The notes under the pieces: generated by a model
Seen by the model: only the letters and a program-made list of their open reading frames with translations
Told to the model about the DNA's origin: nothing
Databases searched by the model: none
Source: Sphingomonas sp. Root241
Lineage (GTDB): Bacteria; Pseudomonadota; Alphaproteobacteria; Sphingomonadales; Sphingomonadaceae
Reading direction: 5' to 3'
Length of the DNA: 64,000 nt
Assembly: GCF_001428865.1 (NCBI RefSeq)
Contig: NZ_LMIV01000002.1
Coordinates: 504,903-568,902, forward strand
Program-made: the position numbers and the translations under genes
In this document: one piece after another, positions 5,569 to 14,027 of the stretch
How the letters are laid out: each line of letters opens with the position of its first letter
Numbering within the stretch: position 1 is the first letter of the stretch

Positions 5569-7821
5569 ATGGCGCATTGGCTCGCATCCGAACGGCGCGG
5601 TCAGGCGGAGGGCGTGATTTCGCGCTTCGATCCGGCTTACTGGACGGTCAACTTCCCGCGGCCGATGATGGCTTCGGTGACGACGACGGCGCCCGATGCG
5701 TTGCGCGTCGATGCGGTCTTCTATCGCCAGGACGATCTGGCGGGGCTGATCTGGGAGGCCGAGGACCGGCACGATCATCCTTTGCTCCGCTACGAGACCG
5801 ATCGCGACTTTCGCGGGTGCCGGCTGCGGTTTCGCTGGCGGTCCGCCGGAGTGCTGGCCCTCGACGCCGTCAACGGGCCGGTGCTGACGATCGAGGGGCG
5901 CGATGCCGCGGGTGCGCCGCGCGCCTGGTATGTGCGGCTGTGGAATTATGCGAGCGGATCGCCGGAGGATGCGCTGGTCGCGATCGACTTTGCCAGCGTC
6001 GAGGGTGGATATCTGCTGCCCGGCGAGGCGGACCCCGTGTTCGCGGGCGATGTCGACCGGATGTTCGTTTCGCTGGTGCCGGCGGGATACACTGCCACCG
6101 ATGCGCCCCTGGCCGCGCCGGCCGAGGCCTGGGTCGAGATCAGCGGGATCGCATGCGAGGGGCCGGGTTCGGTGCTGGCGATCGGCGATGTGGTGGTGCC
6201 CGAGCATGGGCTGCGGATCGCCAACGGCTATGACGATTGCTACCATCTGACGCCCGCGCGGGTGCTGCGCAACGCGCTGCAGCTCGGCTATTGCGGGAGC
6301 ATCCTGCATTATGTGGGGATGAGCCATTATTTCCGGCTCGAGCCCAATTCGGGCGGCTATTATGTGAGCCTGGCGGGCGGCACGCTCAATGTGGCGTGCG
6401 CGGCGTGGCATGGCGACTTCGCGCGGCGCGCAAAGGCGTTCGGCTACGACGTGATCTGGTCGCTGTCGTACGAACTGCTCGACCAGCATTGCTGGAACGA
6501 CTGGAAGCAGCGCGCGGCCGACGGATCGCCGGGGCTGACGGGGTGGAGCCCGCCCTCGGCCCTGCTCTCCCCGGCGCATTCGGGCGCGATGTATTATCTG
6601 CGGGTGGTGGCGCTGGCGTTCGTCGGGATCGCACAGGCCGCGGGACTGGCGGTGAAGTTCCAGGTCGGCGAGCCGTGGTGGTGGGTGATGCCCGACGGGC
6701 GGCTGTGCATCCATGACGATGCGGCGCGGGCCGAACTGGACGATCCGGCCGAGCAGAATGTGCGGGGGGCGGTCGATACCGCGGTGCTCGACGCGGCGGG
6801 GGCCTTGCTGGCGGCATCGACCCTGGCGTTGCGCGAGGTGGTGCGCTGGGCACCGGGGGCGGAGGTGCTGCTGCTCGCCTATCTGCCGACGGTGCTGGAT
6901 AAAGCGATGCCCGAATTGAAGCGCGCCAATCTGCCGATCGGCTGGGCGGCGCCGGCGTTCGATGTGCTGCAGCTCGAGGATTATGACTGGGCGGCGGCGG
7001 GCAACGTCTCGGCAAGCGCGAAGGGCGTCGCGCTTGCCGAGGCACGGCTGGGCTATGCGGCGGCGGACCAGCATTATCTGGCGGGGTTCGTGCTGAACCC
7101 GGCGGACAAGGCGCAGTGGCGGCCGATCGCCGCGGCGGCGGAACGGGGGCGCAGGCGCGGGGTCGCGGCGACCTTCGTCTGGGCGCTGCCGCAGGTGCTG
7201 CGCGACGGCTTCGTGCATTTCGATGGGGAGAGTGATGTGGACGCGTTCGACGACGTGCTGTTTCCGCTCGCTTTGGGTCGCGAGGCCGAAGTGGCGCCCG
7301 AGGTTTCGACGGCGATCGTGACCAGCGCGGGCGGGCGCGAGAACCGCAATGCCGAATGGGCCGAGGCGCGGATGCGCTACGATGTCGGGCCGGGGGTGCG
7401 ATCCGAGGCGGACATCGCCGCTTTGATCGGCTTCTTCCGCGCGCGGATGGGGCCGGCGCGGGGTTTCCGGCTGCGCGATCCGTTCGATGCCTCGGGCGAG
7501 GACGAAGTGCTGGGCGTCGGCGACGGTGTCGAGGCGCGGTTCCAGCTGGTGCGGCGCTATGGCGAGGTGGTGCGGCGGATCACCCGGCCGGTAAGCGGCA
7601 GCGTGCGGGTGGCGGTGGACGGGCTGGCGACGGAGGATTTCACGCTGGGGGCCGGGGGCGTGGTGACGCTCGATACGGCGCCGGCCGCGGGCGCGGTGGT
7701 GACGGCGAGCTTCGAGTTCGACGTGCCGGTGCGGTTCGCGGAGGACCGGCTCAATGTCAGCCGGGCGACCTATCTGGCGGGGGCGGCGGCTTCGGTGCCG
7801 TTGATCGAGGTGCGCGAATGA
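5569..7821 (+). CDS. Distal tail protein: large N-terminal domain fused to DUF2460 (GTA gp12-like)
   Basis: A 750-residue protein. The last 190 or so residues are a DUF2460 distal-tail domain (NRNAEWAEARMRYDVGPGVR, then FFRARMGPARGFRLRDPF, FQLVRRY, VSGSVRVAVDG). Stand-alone GTA gp12 is only about 210 residues. The first 560 residues are extra: a beta-rich part (about 1-200) and an alpha/beta part with FGYDVIWSLSYELLDQHCWNDW and FQVGEPWWWVMPDGR, resembling a TIM-barrel or glycoside-hydrolase-like domain of the non-contractile tail sheath kind. That domain reading is tentative. It starts at ATG 5569 after a ggggagaggg ribosome site and overlaps the next gene by four bases. Confidence 0.82.
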   Translation: MAHWLASERRGQAEGVISRFDPAYWTVNFPRPMMASVTTTAPDALRVDAVFYRQDDLAGLIWEAEDRHDHPLLRYETDRDFRGCRLRFRWRSAGVLALDAVNGPVLTIEGRDAAGAPRAWYVRLWNYASGSPEDALVAIDFASVEGGYLLPGEADPVFAGDVDRMFVSLVPAGYTATDAPLAAPAEAWVEISGIACEGPGSVLAIGDVVVPEHGLRIANGYDDCYHLTPARVLRNALQLGYCGSILHYVGMSHYFRLEPNSGGYYVSLAGGTLNVACAAWHGDFARRAKAFGYDVIWSLSYELLDQHCWNDWKQRAADGSPGLTGWSPPSALLSPAHSGAMYYLRVVALAFVGIAQAAGLAVKFQVGEPWWWVMPDGRLCIHDDAARAELDDPAEQNVRGAVDTAVLDAAGALLAASTLALREVVRWAPGAEVLLLAYLPTVLDKAMPELKRANLPIGWAAPAFDVLQLEDYDWAAAGNVSASAKGVALAEARLGYAAADQHYLAGFVLNPADKAQWRPIAAAAERGRRRGVAATFVWALPQVLRDGFVHFDGESDVDAFDDVLFPLALGREAEVAPEVSTAIVTSAGGRENRNAEWAEARMRYDVGPGVRSEADIAALIGFFRARMGPARGFRLRDPFDASGEDEVLGVGDGVEARFQLVRRYGEVVRRITRPVSGSVRVAVDGLATEDFTLGAGGVVTLDTAPAAGAVVTASFEFDVPVRFAEDRLNVSRATYLAGAAASVPLIEVRE

Positions 7822-8624
7822 GCTGGCTCGATGGCGAATGCACCACCCTCGCTTTGTGCTGGCGGATCGAGCGGCGCGACGGCGTGACGATCGGAATCAC
7901 CGCGCATGATCGCGACCTGGAGATCGACGGTCTCGTCTATCGCGCGGCGCCGGGGATGACGCCGAGCGCGATCAGCCGGAGCGCGAGCCTCGACGCCGAC
8001 AGCATGGACGTGACCGGCGCCTTGACCAGCACGGCGATCGGCGAGGTCGACCTGCTCGCCGGGCGCTGGGACGGGGCGCGGGTGATGCTGTTCGCGACCG
8101 ACTGGTCGGCGCCGGGCGCGAGGGTGGCGTTGGGCGACGGGACGATCGGCGCGGTCGAGACGCGCGGCGGAATGCTGACTGCGGAACTGCGGGGGTTATC
8201 GGATGCACTGGAGCGGCCGGTGGTGGAGGAGACTTCGCCCGAATGCCGGGCCGAATTGGGCGACCGGCGCTGCCGCGTGGCGATGGCGGGGCGGCGGAGG
8301 TTTGCGCGGGTAACCGCGGTGGCGGGATCGGTGCTGACGCTCGATGCGGGCGAGCCGGTGGCCAATGGCTATGGCGGCGGGCGGCTGCGCTGGTTCGGCG
8401 GCGGCAATTCGGGACTGGAGGATGCCATCGCGCGATCGGACGGCGCGACAGTGACATTGCGGCGGCCACCGCGCTTCGTGGGGGTGGGCGCGCTGGTCGA
8501 ATTGGTCGAGGGGTGCGACAAGAGCCTGGCGACCTGTGCGGGGCGGTTCGGCAATGCCGTCAATTTCCGCGGCGAACCCTGGCTGCCGGGGATCGACCTG
8601 CTGACGCGGTATCCGGGCGGATGA
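7818..8624 (+). CDS. Baseplate hub protein, DUF2163 / BR0599 family (GTA gp13-like)
   Basis: A 268-residue hub protein. The N-terminal DUF2163 domain is recognisable (CTTLALCWRIERRDGVTIG, TAHDRDLEIDG, SMDVTGAL). The C-terminal part carries CX8C (ECRAELGDRRC) and CX6C (CDKSLATC) pairs followed by FGNAVNFRGEPWLPG, the standard ending. Those four cysteines are placed like the ligands of the iron-sulfur cluster described in the RcGTA hub; that comparison is from memory. Start and stop overlap both neighbours by four bases. Confidence 0.92.
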   Translation: MSWLDGECTTLALCWRIERRDGVTIGITAHDRDLEIDGLVYRAAPGMTPSAISRSASLDADSMDVTGALTSTAIGEVDLLAGRWDGARVMLFATDWSAPGARVALGDGTIGAVETRGGMLTAELRGLSDALERPVVEETSPECRAELGDRRCRVAMAGRRRFARVTAVAGSVLTLDAGEPVANGYGGGRLRWFGGGNSGLEDAIARSDGATVTLRRPPRFVGVGALVELVEGCDKSLATCAGRFGNAVNFRGEPWLPGIDLLTRYPGG

Positions 8625-9031
8625 TGCCGGGCGAGCGCGCCGTCGCGGCGGCGCGGGCGGCCTTGGGCGTGCGGTTCCGGCTGCACGGGCGGAGCATCGA
8701 GGGGCTCGCCGAAGGACTCGATTGCATCGGGCTGGCGGCGCTGGCGCTTCGGGCGGAGGGGTTCGAGGGGACCGTGCCGAGCGGCTATGCGCTGCGGAGC
8801 GGCGATGCCGGGCGGGTGGGTGCGGCGATCGAGGCGCTCGGGCTGGTGCCGGCGGCCGAGCCGCGGCCCGGCGACTTGCTGCTCTTCAAGGCGGGCCCGG
8901 GGCAGCTGCATTTCGCGATCCAGGCGGAGGCGGGCGTGATCCATGCCGACGCGATGCTGCGGCGGGTGGTGGAGCGACCCGGATTGCCCTGGCCGGTGAT
9001 CGGCCGCTGGCGCTTGGCGAGAGGAGACTGA
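8621..9031 (+). CDS. Tail NlpC/P60 cell-wall peptidase (GTA gp14-like)
   Basis: A 136-residue NlpC/P60 peptidase of the phage-associated group. The catalytic Cys35 is in GLDCIGLAAL and a His97 in GQLHFAIQ, with PGDLLLFKAG just before it. Gp14 sits in the baseplate and is thought to cut peptidoglycan peptides during DNA delivery. Two ATGs are possible (8621, 8624); the first overlaps the previous stop. One base separates this stop from the gp15-like gene. Confidence 0.9.
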   Translation: MMPGERAVAAARAALGVRFRLHGRSIEGLAEGLDCIGLAALALRAEGFEGTVPSGYALRSGDAGRVGAAIEALGLVPAAEPRPGDLLLFKAGPGQLHFAIQAEAGVIHADAMLRRVVERPGLPWPVIGRWRLARGD

Positions 9032-9032
9032 C

Positions 9033-11180
9033 ATGGCGACAATCGTGCTGACGGTCGCCGGCAGCCTGATCGGCGGGCCGATGGGCGGAGCGATCGGCGG
9101 CCTGCTGGGCAGCGTGGTCGATCGCGAAGTGCTGTTCAAGCCGAAGGGGCGCGAAGGGCCGCGGCTGAGCGAGCTGCGCGTGCAGACATCCTCCTACGGC
9201 ACGCAGATCCCGAAGATATTCGGGACGATGCGCGTCGCGGGATCGGTGATCTGGGCGACCGACCTGGTCGAGCACCGATCGACGCAGGGCGGCGGCAAGG
9301 GGCGGCCGAGCACGACGAACTACAGCTATACCGCGTCGTTCGCAGTCGCGCTGTCGACGCGGCCGATCCTGGGCATCGGGCGGATCTGGGCGGACGGCAA
9401 GCTGCTGCGCGGCGCCGCGGGCGACTTCAAGGCGCGAACGCGATTTCGCCTGCATCCGGGCTCCGAGGACCAGGCGCCCGACCCGCTGATCGCCGCGGCG
9501 GAAGGGATCGCAATGACGCCCGCGCATCGCGGGATTGCCTACGCCGTGTTCGAGGATCTCGAGCTCGGCGATTTCGGCAATCGCATTCCCTCGCTGAGCT
9601 TCGAAGTGATCGCGGATCCGGGGCCGCAGGCAGCCGGCGCGATCGCGCAGGCGCTGGCCGGCGACGTGCTGACCGCCGATGAAGGCACGACCGCGCTGGC
9701 GGGCTTCGCCGTTTCGGGGGCGAGCGCGCGGGCAGTGATCGAGACATTGGCGGGTGCCGCGGGCGGATGGTTCCGCGCCGATGCAGGAAAGCTTGCGCTG
9801 CTGCACGGCGACGGCGCCGCAGTGGAACTGGCGGACATGGGCGCGGGCGAGGAACACGGGCGGGGCCGGCGCGACGTCGCCGCCGCCGATTTCGCGCCGC
9901 GCACGCTGACGCTCGCTTATTACGAGCCCGGGCGTGATTATCAGGCCGGGGTGCAGCGCGCCGTGCGGCCGGGCGCGGGAGTGCGCGAGGCGCGGATGGA
10001 GCTTGCCGCGGCGATCGACGCGGCCGGCGCCAAGACGATCGCCGAGGCGGCACTGATGCGCTTCGACATGGAGCGCGAGCGGCGCACCGTGGCGCTGCCC
10101 TGGGGTTCGCTGGGCATACGTCCGGGCGAGCGCGTCACGATAGCAGGAGCGCCGGGGACATGGCGCGTCGAGCGTTGGCGGCTCGAGAACATGGTGGTGC
10201 TGCTCGAATGCGTCGCAGTGACGCCCGGCATGCCGAGTGCCGAAGCGAGCGGCGGGCGGGTGCTGCCCGCGCCCGATCTCGCGACGGGGGAAACGGTGGT
10301 CCATGCCTTCGAGCTTCCGCCGCTGGGTTCGCTGGCGACGACGCCGCGACTGGCGATCGCCGCGGCGGGGACCGGGCCGGGATGGCGAAGCGCCGCATTG
10401 CTGATCAGCACGGACGGCGCGAGCTGGTCTCCCGCGGGAGCGACGGCGATGCCGGCGGTGCTCGGGCATGTCGTGACTGCGCCCGGAACGGCTCCGAGCC
10501 ATCTCGAGGATCGGGCGAACACGCTCGTGGTCGAGCTCGCGAACGGCGCGATGCTGCTCCACGACGCCGATACCGCTGCGCTGGCGGCGGGGGCGAATCT
10601 CGCGATGGTGGGCGCGGAATTGCTCCAGTTCGCGCATGCGGTGCCGCTGGGCGGGCGACGCTGGCGGCTGAGCGGCCTCTGGCGCGGGCGTCGCGGGACC
10701 GAAGACGCGATCGGGGGACAATTAGCCGGGGATCGATTCGTGCTGCTCGAGCCCGACACGCTGGTGATGCTCGACCTTTCGATGCAGGCGGTCGGGACCA
10801 GCGCGCGCGTGCTTGCCCAAGGCGTGGGAGACGAGGACGCGGCCGGGGCCGAGGCGTTCATGACCGGCATCTCGATCGTGCCTCCGGCGCCCGTGCATGT
10901 GGGTATCGATGATCTGCCTGACGGGAGCGCGGAGATCCGCTGGGTTCGGCGCAGCAGATTGGGCTGGGACTGGATCGATGGCGTCGATGCGCCGCTGGGC
11001 GAGGAGAGCGAGCGCTACCAGGTGACGATCGAGCGCGCCGAGAACCCGCCGCAGGTCGCGGAAACGCCAGAGCCGCGATTCGCATTGAGTTCCGAAGAGC
11101 GAATCGCGGCGACGAGGATCGTCGTCCGGCAAATCGGCTCGCATGGCCTGTCGCGCCCGGCGACGCTCGAACTGAGTTGA
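9033..11180 (+). CDS. Tail tip / host-contact protein (GTA gp15-like), short form
   Basis: A 715-residue baseplate protein. The start (MATIVLTVAGSLIGGPMGGA, then VVDREVLF) and the following SSYGTQIPKIFGTMRVAGSVIWATDLVE match the N-terminus of RcGTA gp15. The centre has the phage tail-tip segments FVALSTRPILGIGRIWADGKLL-like pieces (LSTRPILGIGRIWADGK) and the C-terminus the GRRWRLSGLWRGRRGTED motif. RcGTA gp15 is near 1300 residues and includes a TIM-barrel domain; this one is about half that, and I do not see the barrel here, while gp12 is enlarged. Confidence 0.88.
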   Translation: MATIVLTVAGSLIGGPMGGAIGGLLGSVVDREVLFKPKGREGPRLSELRVQTSSYGTQIPKIFGTMRVAGSVIWATDLVEHRSTQGGGKGRPSTTNYSYTASFAVALSTRPILGIGRIWADGKLLRGAAGDFKARTRFRLHPGSEDQAPDPLIAAAEGIAMTPAHRGIAYAVFEDLELGDFGNRIPSLSFEVIADPGPQAAGAIAQALAGDVLTADEGTTALAGFAVSGASARAVIETLAGAAGGWFRADAGKLALLHGDGAAVELADMGAGEEHGRGRRDVAAADFAPRTLTLAYYEPGRDYQAGVQRAVRPGAGVREARMELAAAIDAAGAKTIAEAALMRFDMERERRTVALPWGSLGIRPGERVTIAGAPGTWRVERWRLENMVVLLECVAVTPGMPSAEASGGRVLPAPDLATGETVVHAFELPPLGSLATTPRLAIAAAGTGPGWRSAALLISTDGASWSPAGATAMPAVLGHVVTAPGTAPSHLEDRANTLVVELANGAMLLHDADTAALAAGANLAMVGAELLQFAHAVPLGGRRWRLSGLWRGRRGTEDAIGGQLAGDRFVLLEPDTLVMLDLSMQAVGTSARVLAQGVGDEDAAGAEAFMTGISIVPPAPVHVGIDDLPDGSAEIRWVRRSRLGWDWIDGVDAPLGEESERYQVTIERAENPPQVAETPEPRFALSSEERIAATRIVVRQIGSHGLSRPATLELS

Positions 11181-11194
11181 TCGGGAGAGAATGA

Positions 11195-11695
11195 ATGAGC
11201 GAGATGCATACGCCGCGGCTGGCGCTGCCGTTGCTCCAGCCGGGGCAGGCGCAGAAGGAGATGCTCGTCAACGAGGCGATCGCGCGCCTCGATATCGCAG
11301 TGCAGGGCGCGGTGGTTGCCGCGATCGACGCGCCGCCAACGGATCCGGATCCGGGCGATTGCTGGATCGTCGGCGCTGCCCCGGGCGGTGATTGGGCGGG
11401 CCATGCGCATGAGATTGCCGGGTGGACGCAGTCGGGCTGGCTTTTCGTGCAGCCGCGCGAAGGAATGCAGCTCTGGATTGGCTCGACCGGGAGCCTTGCG
11501 CTGTTCAAAGGCGGCGCCTGGCGGCTGAGCGAACTGCACGGAAAACTATTTGTCGAGGGAGACCAAGTGGTTGGGCCAAGGGGCGCCGCGATCGCGGAAC
11601 CTGCGGGAGGATCGACGGTTGATGCGGAAGCGCGGGCAGCGATAGCCTCGGTGCTGGATGCATTGCGCACGCATGGTTTGATCGAAGGTGATTAA
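11195..11695 (+). CDS. DUF2793 virion-associated protein
   Basis: A 166-residue protein of the DUF2793 family. The family signature is present: TPRLALPLLQPGQAQKEMLV at the N-terminus, then PPTDPDPGDCWIVG, GDWAGHAHEIAGW and GWLFVQPREGM. DUF2793 proteins commonly end alphaproteobacterial GTA or prophage tail clusters and may be fibre or spike parts. It begins 14 bases after the gp15-like stop behind a gggagaga ribosome site. It is the last gene of the virion cluster in this window. Confidence 0.85.
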   Translation: MSEMHTPRLALPLLQPGQAQKEMLVNEAIARLDIAVQGAVVAAIDAPPTDPDPGDCWIVGAAPGGDWAGHAHEIAGWTQSGWLFVQPREGMQLWIGSTGSLALFKGGAWRLSELHGKLFVEGDQVVGPRGAAIAEPAGGSTVDAEARAAIASVLDALRTHGLIEGD

Positions 11696-11804
11696 ACCTG
11701 TGTCATTAATGCAACGGTACCGGTTTTGTGAGCTTGCGCAGAAACTTTCGTTTCGGTAGTGAGTTTGTCGCTGTCCGTAGTGACAACTTTGAAAGGGGAT
11801 TAAT

Positions 11805-12938
11805 ATGCGGAAGCTTGCCGTAACTCTGGCACTAGCAACGACCGCGCTGAGCACGCCCGCACTTGCACGCGACGATGCGTGGTACGTGGGTGTCGAGGGC
11901 GGCGCCATGCTGGTCGAAGACATCGATTGGGACGTCGGCACTGCGATCGACAGTGTCACCGTCGATCATCGCGCCGGTTTCGACGTCGGCGGAACCGTCG
12001 GCTACGATCTTGGCCCGGTTCGCCTCGAGGCGGAAGTCGGCTATCGCGCCGCCAACGTGACGGGCCTTCGCTCGACCACCACGCTTCCTTATGTCACCGC
12101 TGCAGGTGGCACGGCGTTCGCGCCGGGCGGCACCTATGACTATGCGGGCGGCCGTACGTCGGCGCTGAGCTTCATGGTCAATGCGTTGTGGGATTTCGGC
12201 GATGACGACGGCGTCCAGGGCTTTGTCGGCCCCGGTCTCGGCGTTGCGCGCGTCAAGAGCCGCCTTGGTCTGAACACCAATGGCGACTTCCTCGACGATT
12301 CGGATACGGTCGTTGCCTGGCAGGCGATCGCGGGCGTCCGCGCTCCGATCTCCGACAATATCGACGTGTCGCTGAAGTATCGCTTCTTCAACGCGCCGGG
12401 CGCCGAGCTCGTCGACGTTGCGGGTCGTCCGTGGTTCGGCCGTTTCCGGTCGCACAGCATCATGGGCGGACTGGTGTTCAACTTCGGTGCTCCCGAGCCC
12501 GAGCCCGTCGCACCGCCGCCGGCACCGGCGCCGGAGCCGATGCCTGCTCCTCCGCCCGAGCCCGCTCCGCCGCCGCAGGCGGTGCAGTGCACCCCCGGAC
12601 CGTACATCGTGTTCTTCGACTGGGATAAGTCGGACATCACGCCGGAGGCAGCGAGCATCCTCGACAACGCCATCAGCAACTATCAGAACTGCGGTAACTC
12701 GCAGGTCATGCTGGCTGGCCACGCCGATCGTTCGGGTCCTGCCACCTACAACGTGGGCCTCTCGCAGCGTCGCGCTGACGCGGTCAAGGCCTACTTCACG
12801 GGCCGTGGCGTCTCCGAAGGCGTCATCTCGACCGAAGCGTTCGGCGAAAGCCGCCCGCGCGTCGAGACCGCCGACGGCGTCCGCGAACTGCAGAACCGCC
12901 GCGTGGAAATCATGTACGGCCCGGGTTCGGGTCAGTAA
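11805..12938 (+). CDS. OmpA-family outer membrane protein
   Basis: A 377-residue outer membrane protein. Residues 1-21 are a signal peptide ending ALA. Residues 22-225 form a beta-barrel with alternating strands (WYVGVEGGAML, GFDVGGTVGYDLG, SIMGGLVFNFG). A Pro/Ala/Glu-rich linker follows (about 226-258). The OmpA peptidoglycan-binding domain occupies 260-377 (YIVFFDWDKSDITPEA, LAGHADRSG, LSQRRADAVKAY, QNRRVEI). The linker before two cysteines (QCTPG, NCGN) is usual for sphingomonad OmpA. An aaagggg ribosome site precedes ATG 11805, and a strong terminator follows, so it is probably a single-gene unit. Confidence 0.95.
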   Translation: MRKLAVTLALATTALSTPALARDDAWYVGVEGGAMLVEDIDWDVGTAIDSVTVDHRAGFDVGGTVGYDLGPVRLEAEVGYRAANVTGLRSTTTLPYVTAAGGTAFAPGGTYDYAGGRTSALSFMVNALWDFGDDDGVQGFVGPGLGVARVKSRLGLNTNGDFLDDSDTVVAWQAIAGVRAPISDNIDVSLKYRFFNAPGAELVDVAGRPWFGRFRSHSIMGGLVFNFGAPEPEPVAPPPAPAPEPMPAPPPEPAPPPQAVQCTPGPYIVFFDWDKSDITPEAASILDNAISNYQNCGNSQVMLAGHADRSGPATYNVGLSQRRADAVKAYFTGRGVSEGVISTEAFGESRPRVETADGVRELQNRRVEIMYGPGSGQ

Positions 12939-12970
12939 GCCACGCAGGTTCTTCGGAACGGCAAGAATTT

Positions 12971-12999
12971 GGGAGGTCGGGAAACCGGCCTCCCTTTTT
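12971..12999 (+). terminator. Intrinsic terminator after ompA-like gene
   Basis: GGGAGGTCGG-gaaa-CCGGCCTCCC with one G-T wobble, a stable GAAA tetraloop, then a TTTTT run. It starts 32 bases after the OmpA stop. Confidence 0.9.
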
Positions 13000-13117
13000 C
13001 TTTGTGGGTATCAATTGTGATGTTTCGCCGCAGCCGCTGGACGGAGCTCCCGGCGAGAACGGTTCTGTTTCCGTTCTGAACCGAGTTCCTATATGAATTG
13101 GTCCAGGAGGAGCGCAG

Positions 13118-13627
13118 ATGGCCGCATGGTCCGCCGAAATCGCGAATGAGTTCATCCGCCGCGCCGCGGCGGAGAACCGCGCGCTCACGCAGATGCAGCT
13201 CCAGAAGCTCGTTTACATCGCGCACGGCTGGAACCTCGCGATCAACGGCGAGAAGCTCACCCACGATGATCCGCAGGCATGGGATTATGGCCCGGTCTAT
13301 CGGGATTTGTGGGAAGCGCTGCGGGCCTATGGCCGCGCGCCGGTCACGCGCGAGATCCGCAACGGCGAATATCTGCCGGGAGTGCTCGACGACGAAACCG
13401 CGGGCGCTCCGGCGCGGGCGCGGCTGGGCGAGGATGAGCAGGCGATCATCGACCGGGTCTATCAGAACTATGGACGCTTCCACGCCTTCAAGCTCTCCGC
13501 GTTGACGCACGAGCCCGACACGCCATGGACCCAGGTCTATGGCGAAGGCAGCGGCCGCTTCCACGAGATCAACCCCGAGAAAATCCGGCAGTATTTCCTT
13601 GACCTCGCCGCCCGCCAAGCTGCCTGA
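13118..13627 (+). CDS. Panacea-domain (DUF4065, SocA-like) protein, candidate antitoxin
   Basis: A 169-residue Panacea/DUF4065 protein. The family core is plain: ANEFIRRAAAENRALTQMQLQKLVYIAHGW at the N-terminus (quoted in parts: LTQMQLQKLVYIAHGW), WDYGPVYRDLWEAL, and the C-terminal DTPWTQVYGEG. SocA of Caulobacter, a member, delivers the toxin SocB to ClpXP, and Panacea proteins in general act as antitoxins for very different partner toxins. A gagg ribosome site precedes the ATG. The next gene overlaps or follows closely and encodes a membrane protein, the likely partner. Confidence 0.88.
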   Translation: MAAWSAEIANEFIRRAAAENRALTQMQLQKLVYIAHGWNLAINGEKLTHDDPQAWDYGPVYRDLWEALRAYGRAPVTREIRNGEYLPGVLDDETAGAPARARLGEDEQAIIDRVYQNYGRFHAFKLSALTHEPDTPWTQVYGEGSGRFHEINPEKIRQYFLDLAARQAA

Positions 13628-14003
13628 TCCGACGCTCGACGCGATCGCCGCGGGCACGGCGTTGGTCGAGGCCAAGATGCGGCCTGACCTCAACGATATG
13701 CTCGAGAGCGAAGAGCTCGAGGCGCTGCGGCTGCGCAATCGACTTGCGCGATCGCAGATCAAGAACGTAAAGGCCGACCGCGCGATGCGGAAAACCTATG
13801 CGGGCCGCATCCTGCTCTATCTCGAACTCTATTCGGGGACGGTGGGGCTCCTGGTGATCGGGGCCGGTTATCGGGTCGGCGGCTTCGATCTGCCGGTGGA
13901 GATCCTCGCCACGCTCGTCGGCAGCACGGCGGTGGCGGCAATCGGTTTGGTCGGGTTCATCGCGCGCGGATTGTTCCGGACGCCGCCGCCCGATGTGAGC
14001 TGA
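13599..14003 (+). CDS. Two-helix membrane protein next to Panacea gene, candidate toxin
   Basis: Residues after the start form a charged helical region (ESEELEALRLRNRLARSQIKN, given in part), then KADRAMRKTYAGRI, a first membrane helix (LYLELYSGTVGLLVIGAG), and a second one (ILATLVGSTAVAAIGLVGFIA) with a short tail. I recognise the VGSTAVAAIGLVGF pattern as recurring in small proteins linked to DUF4065 genes, but give it no name. The start is uncertain: TTG 13599 overlaps the Panacea gene by 29 bases and keeps a coding-like N-terminus; ATG 13677 has a gagg site and gives 108 residues. By position it is the partner of the Panacea protein. Confidence 0.65.
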   Translation: MTSPPAKLPDPTLDAIAAGTALVEAKMRPDLNDMLESEELEALRLRNRLARSQIKNVKADRAMRKTYAGRILLYLELYSGTVGLLVIGAGYRVGGFDLPVEILATLVGSTAVAAIGLVGFIARGLFRTPPPDVS

Positions 14004-14027
14004 TCCGGCGGACGGCATTCCGTGTAG

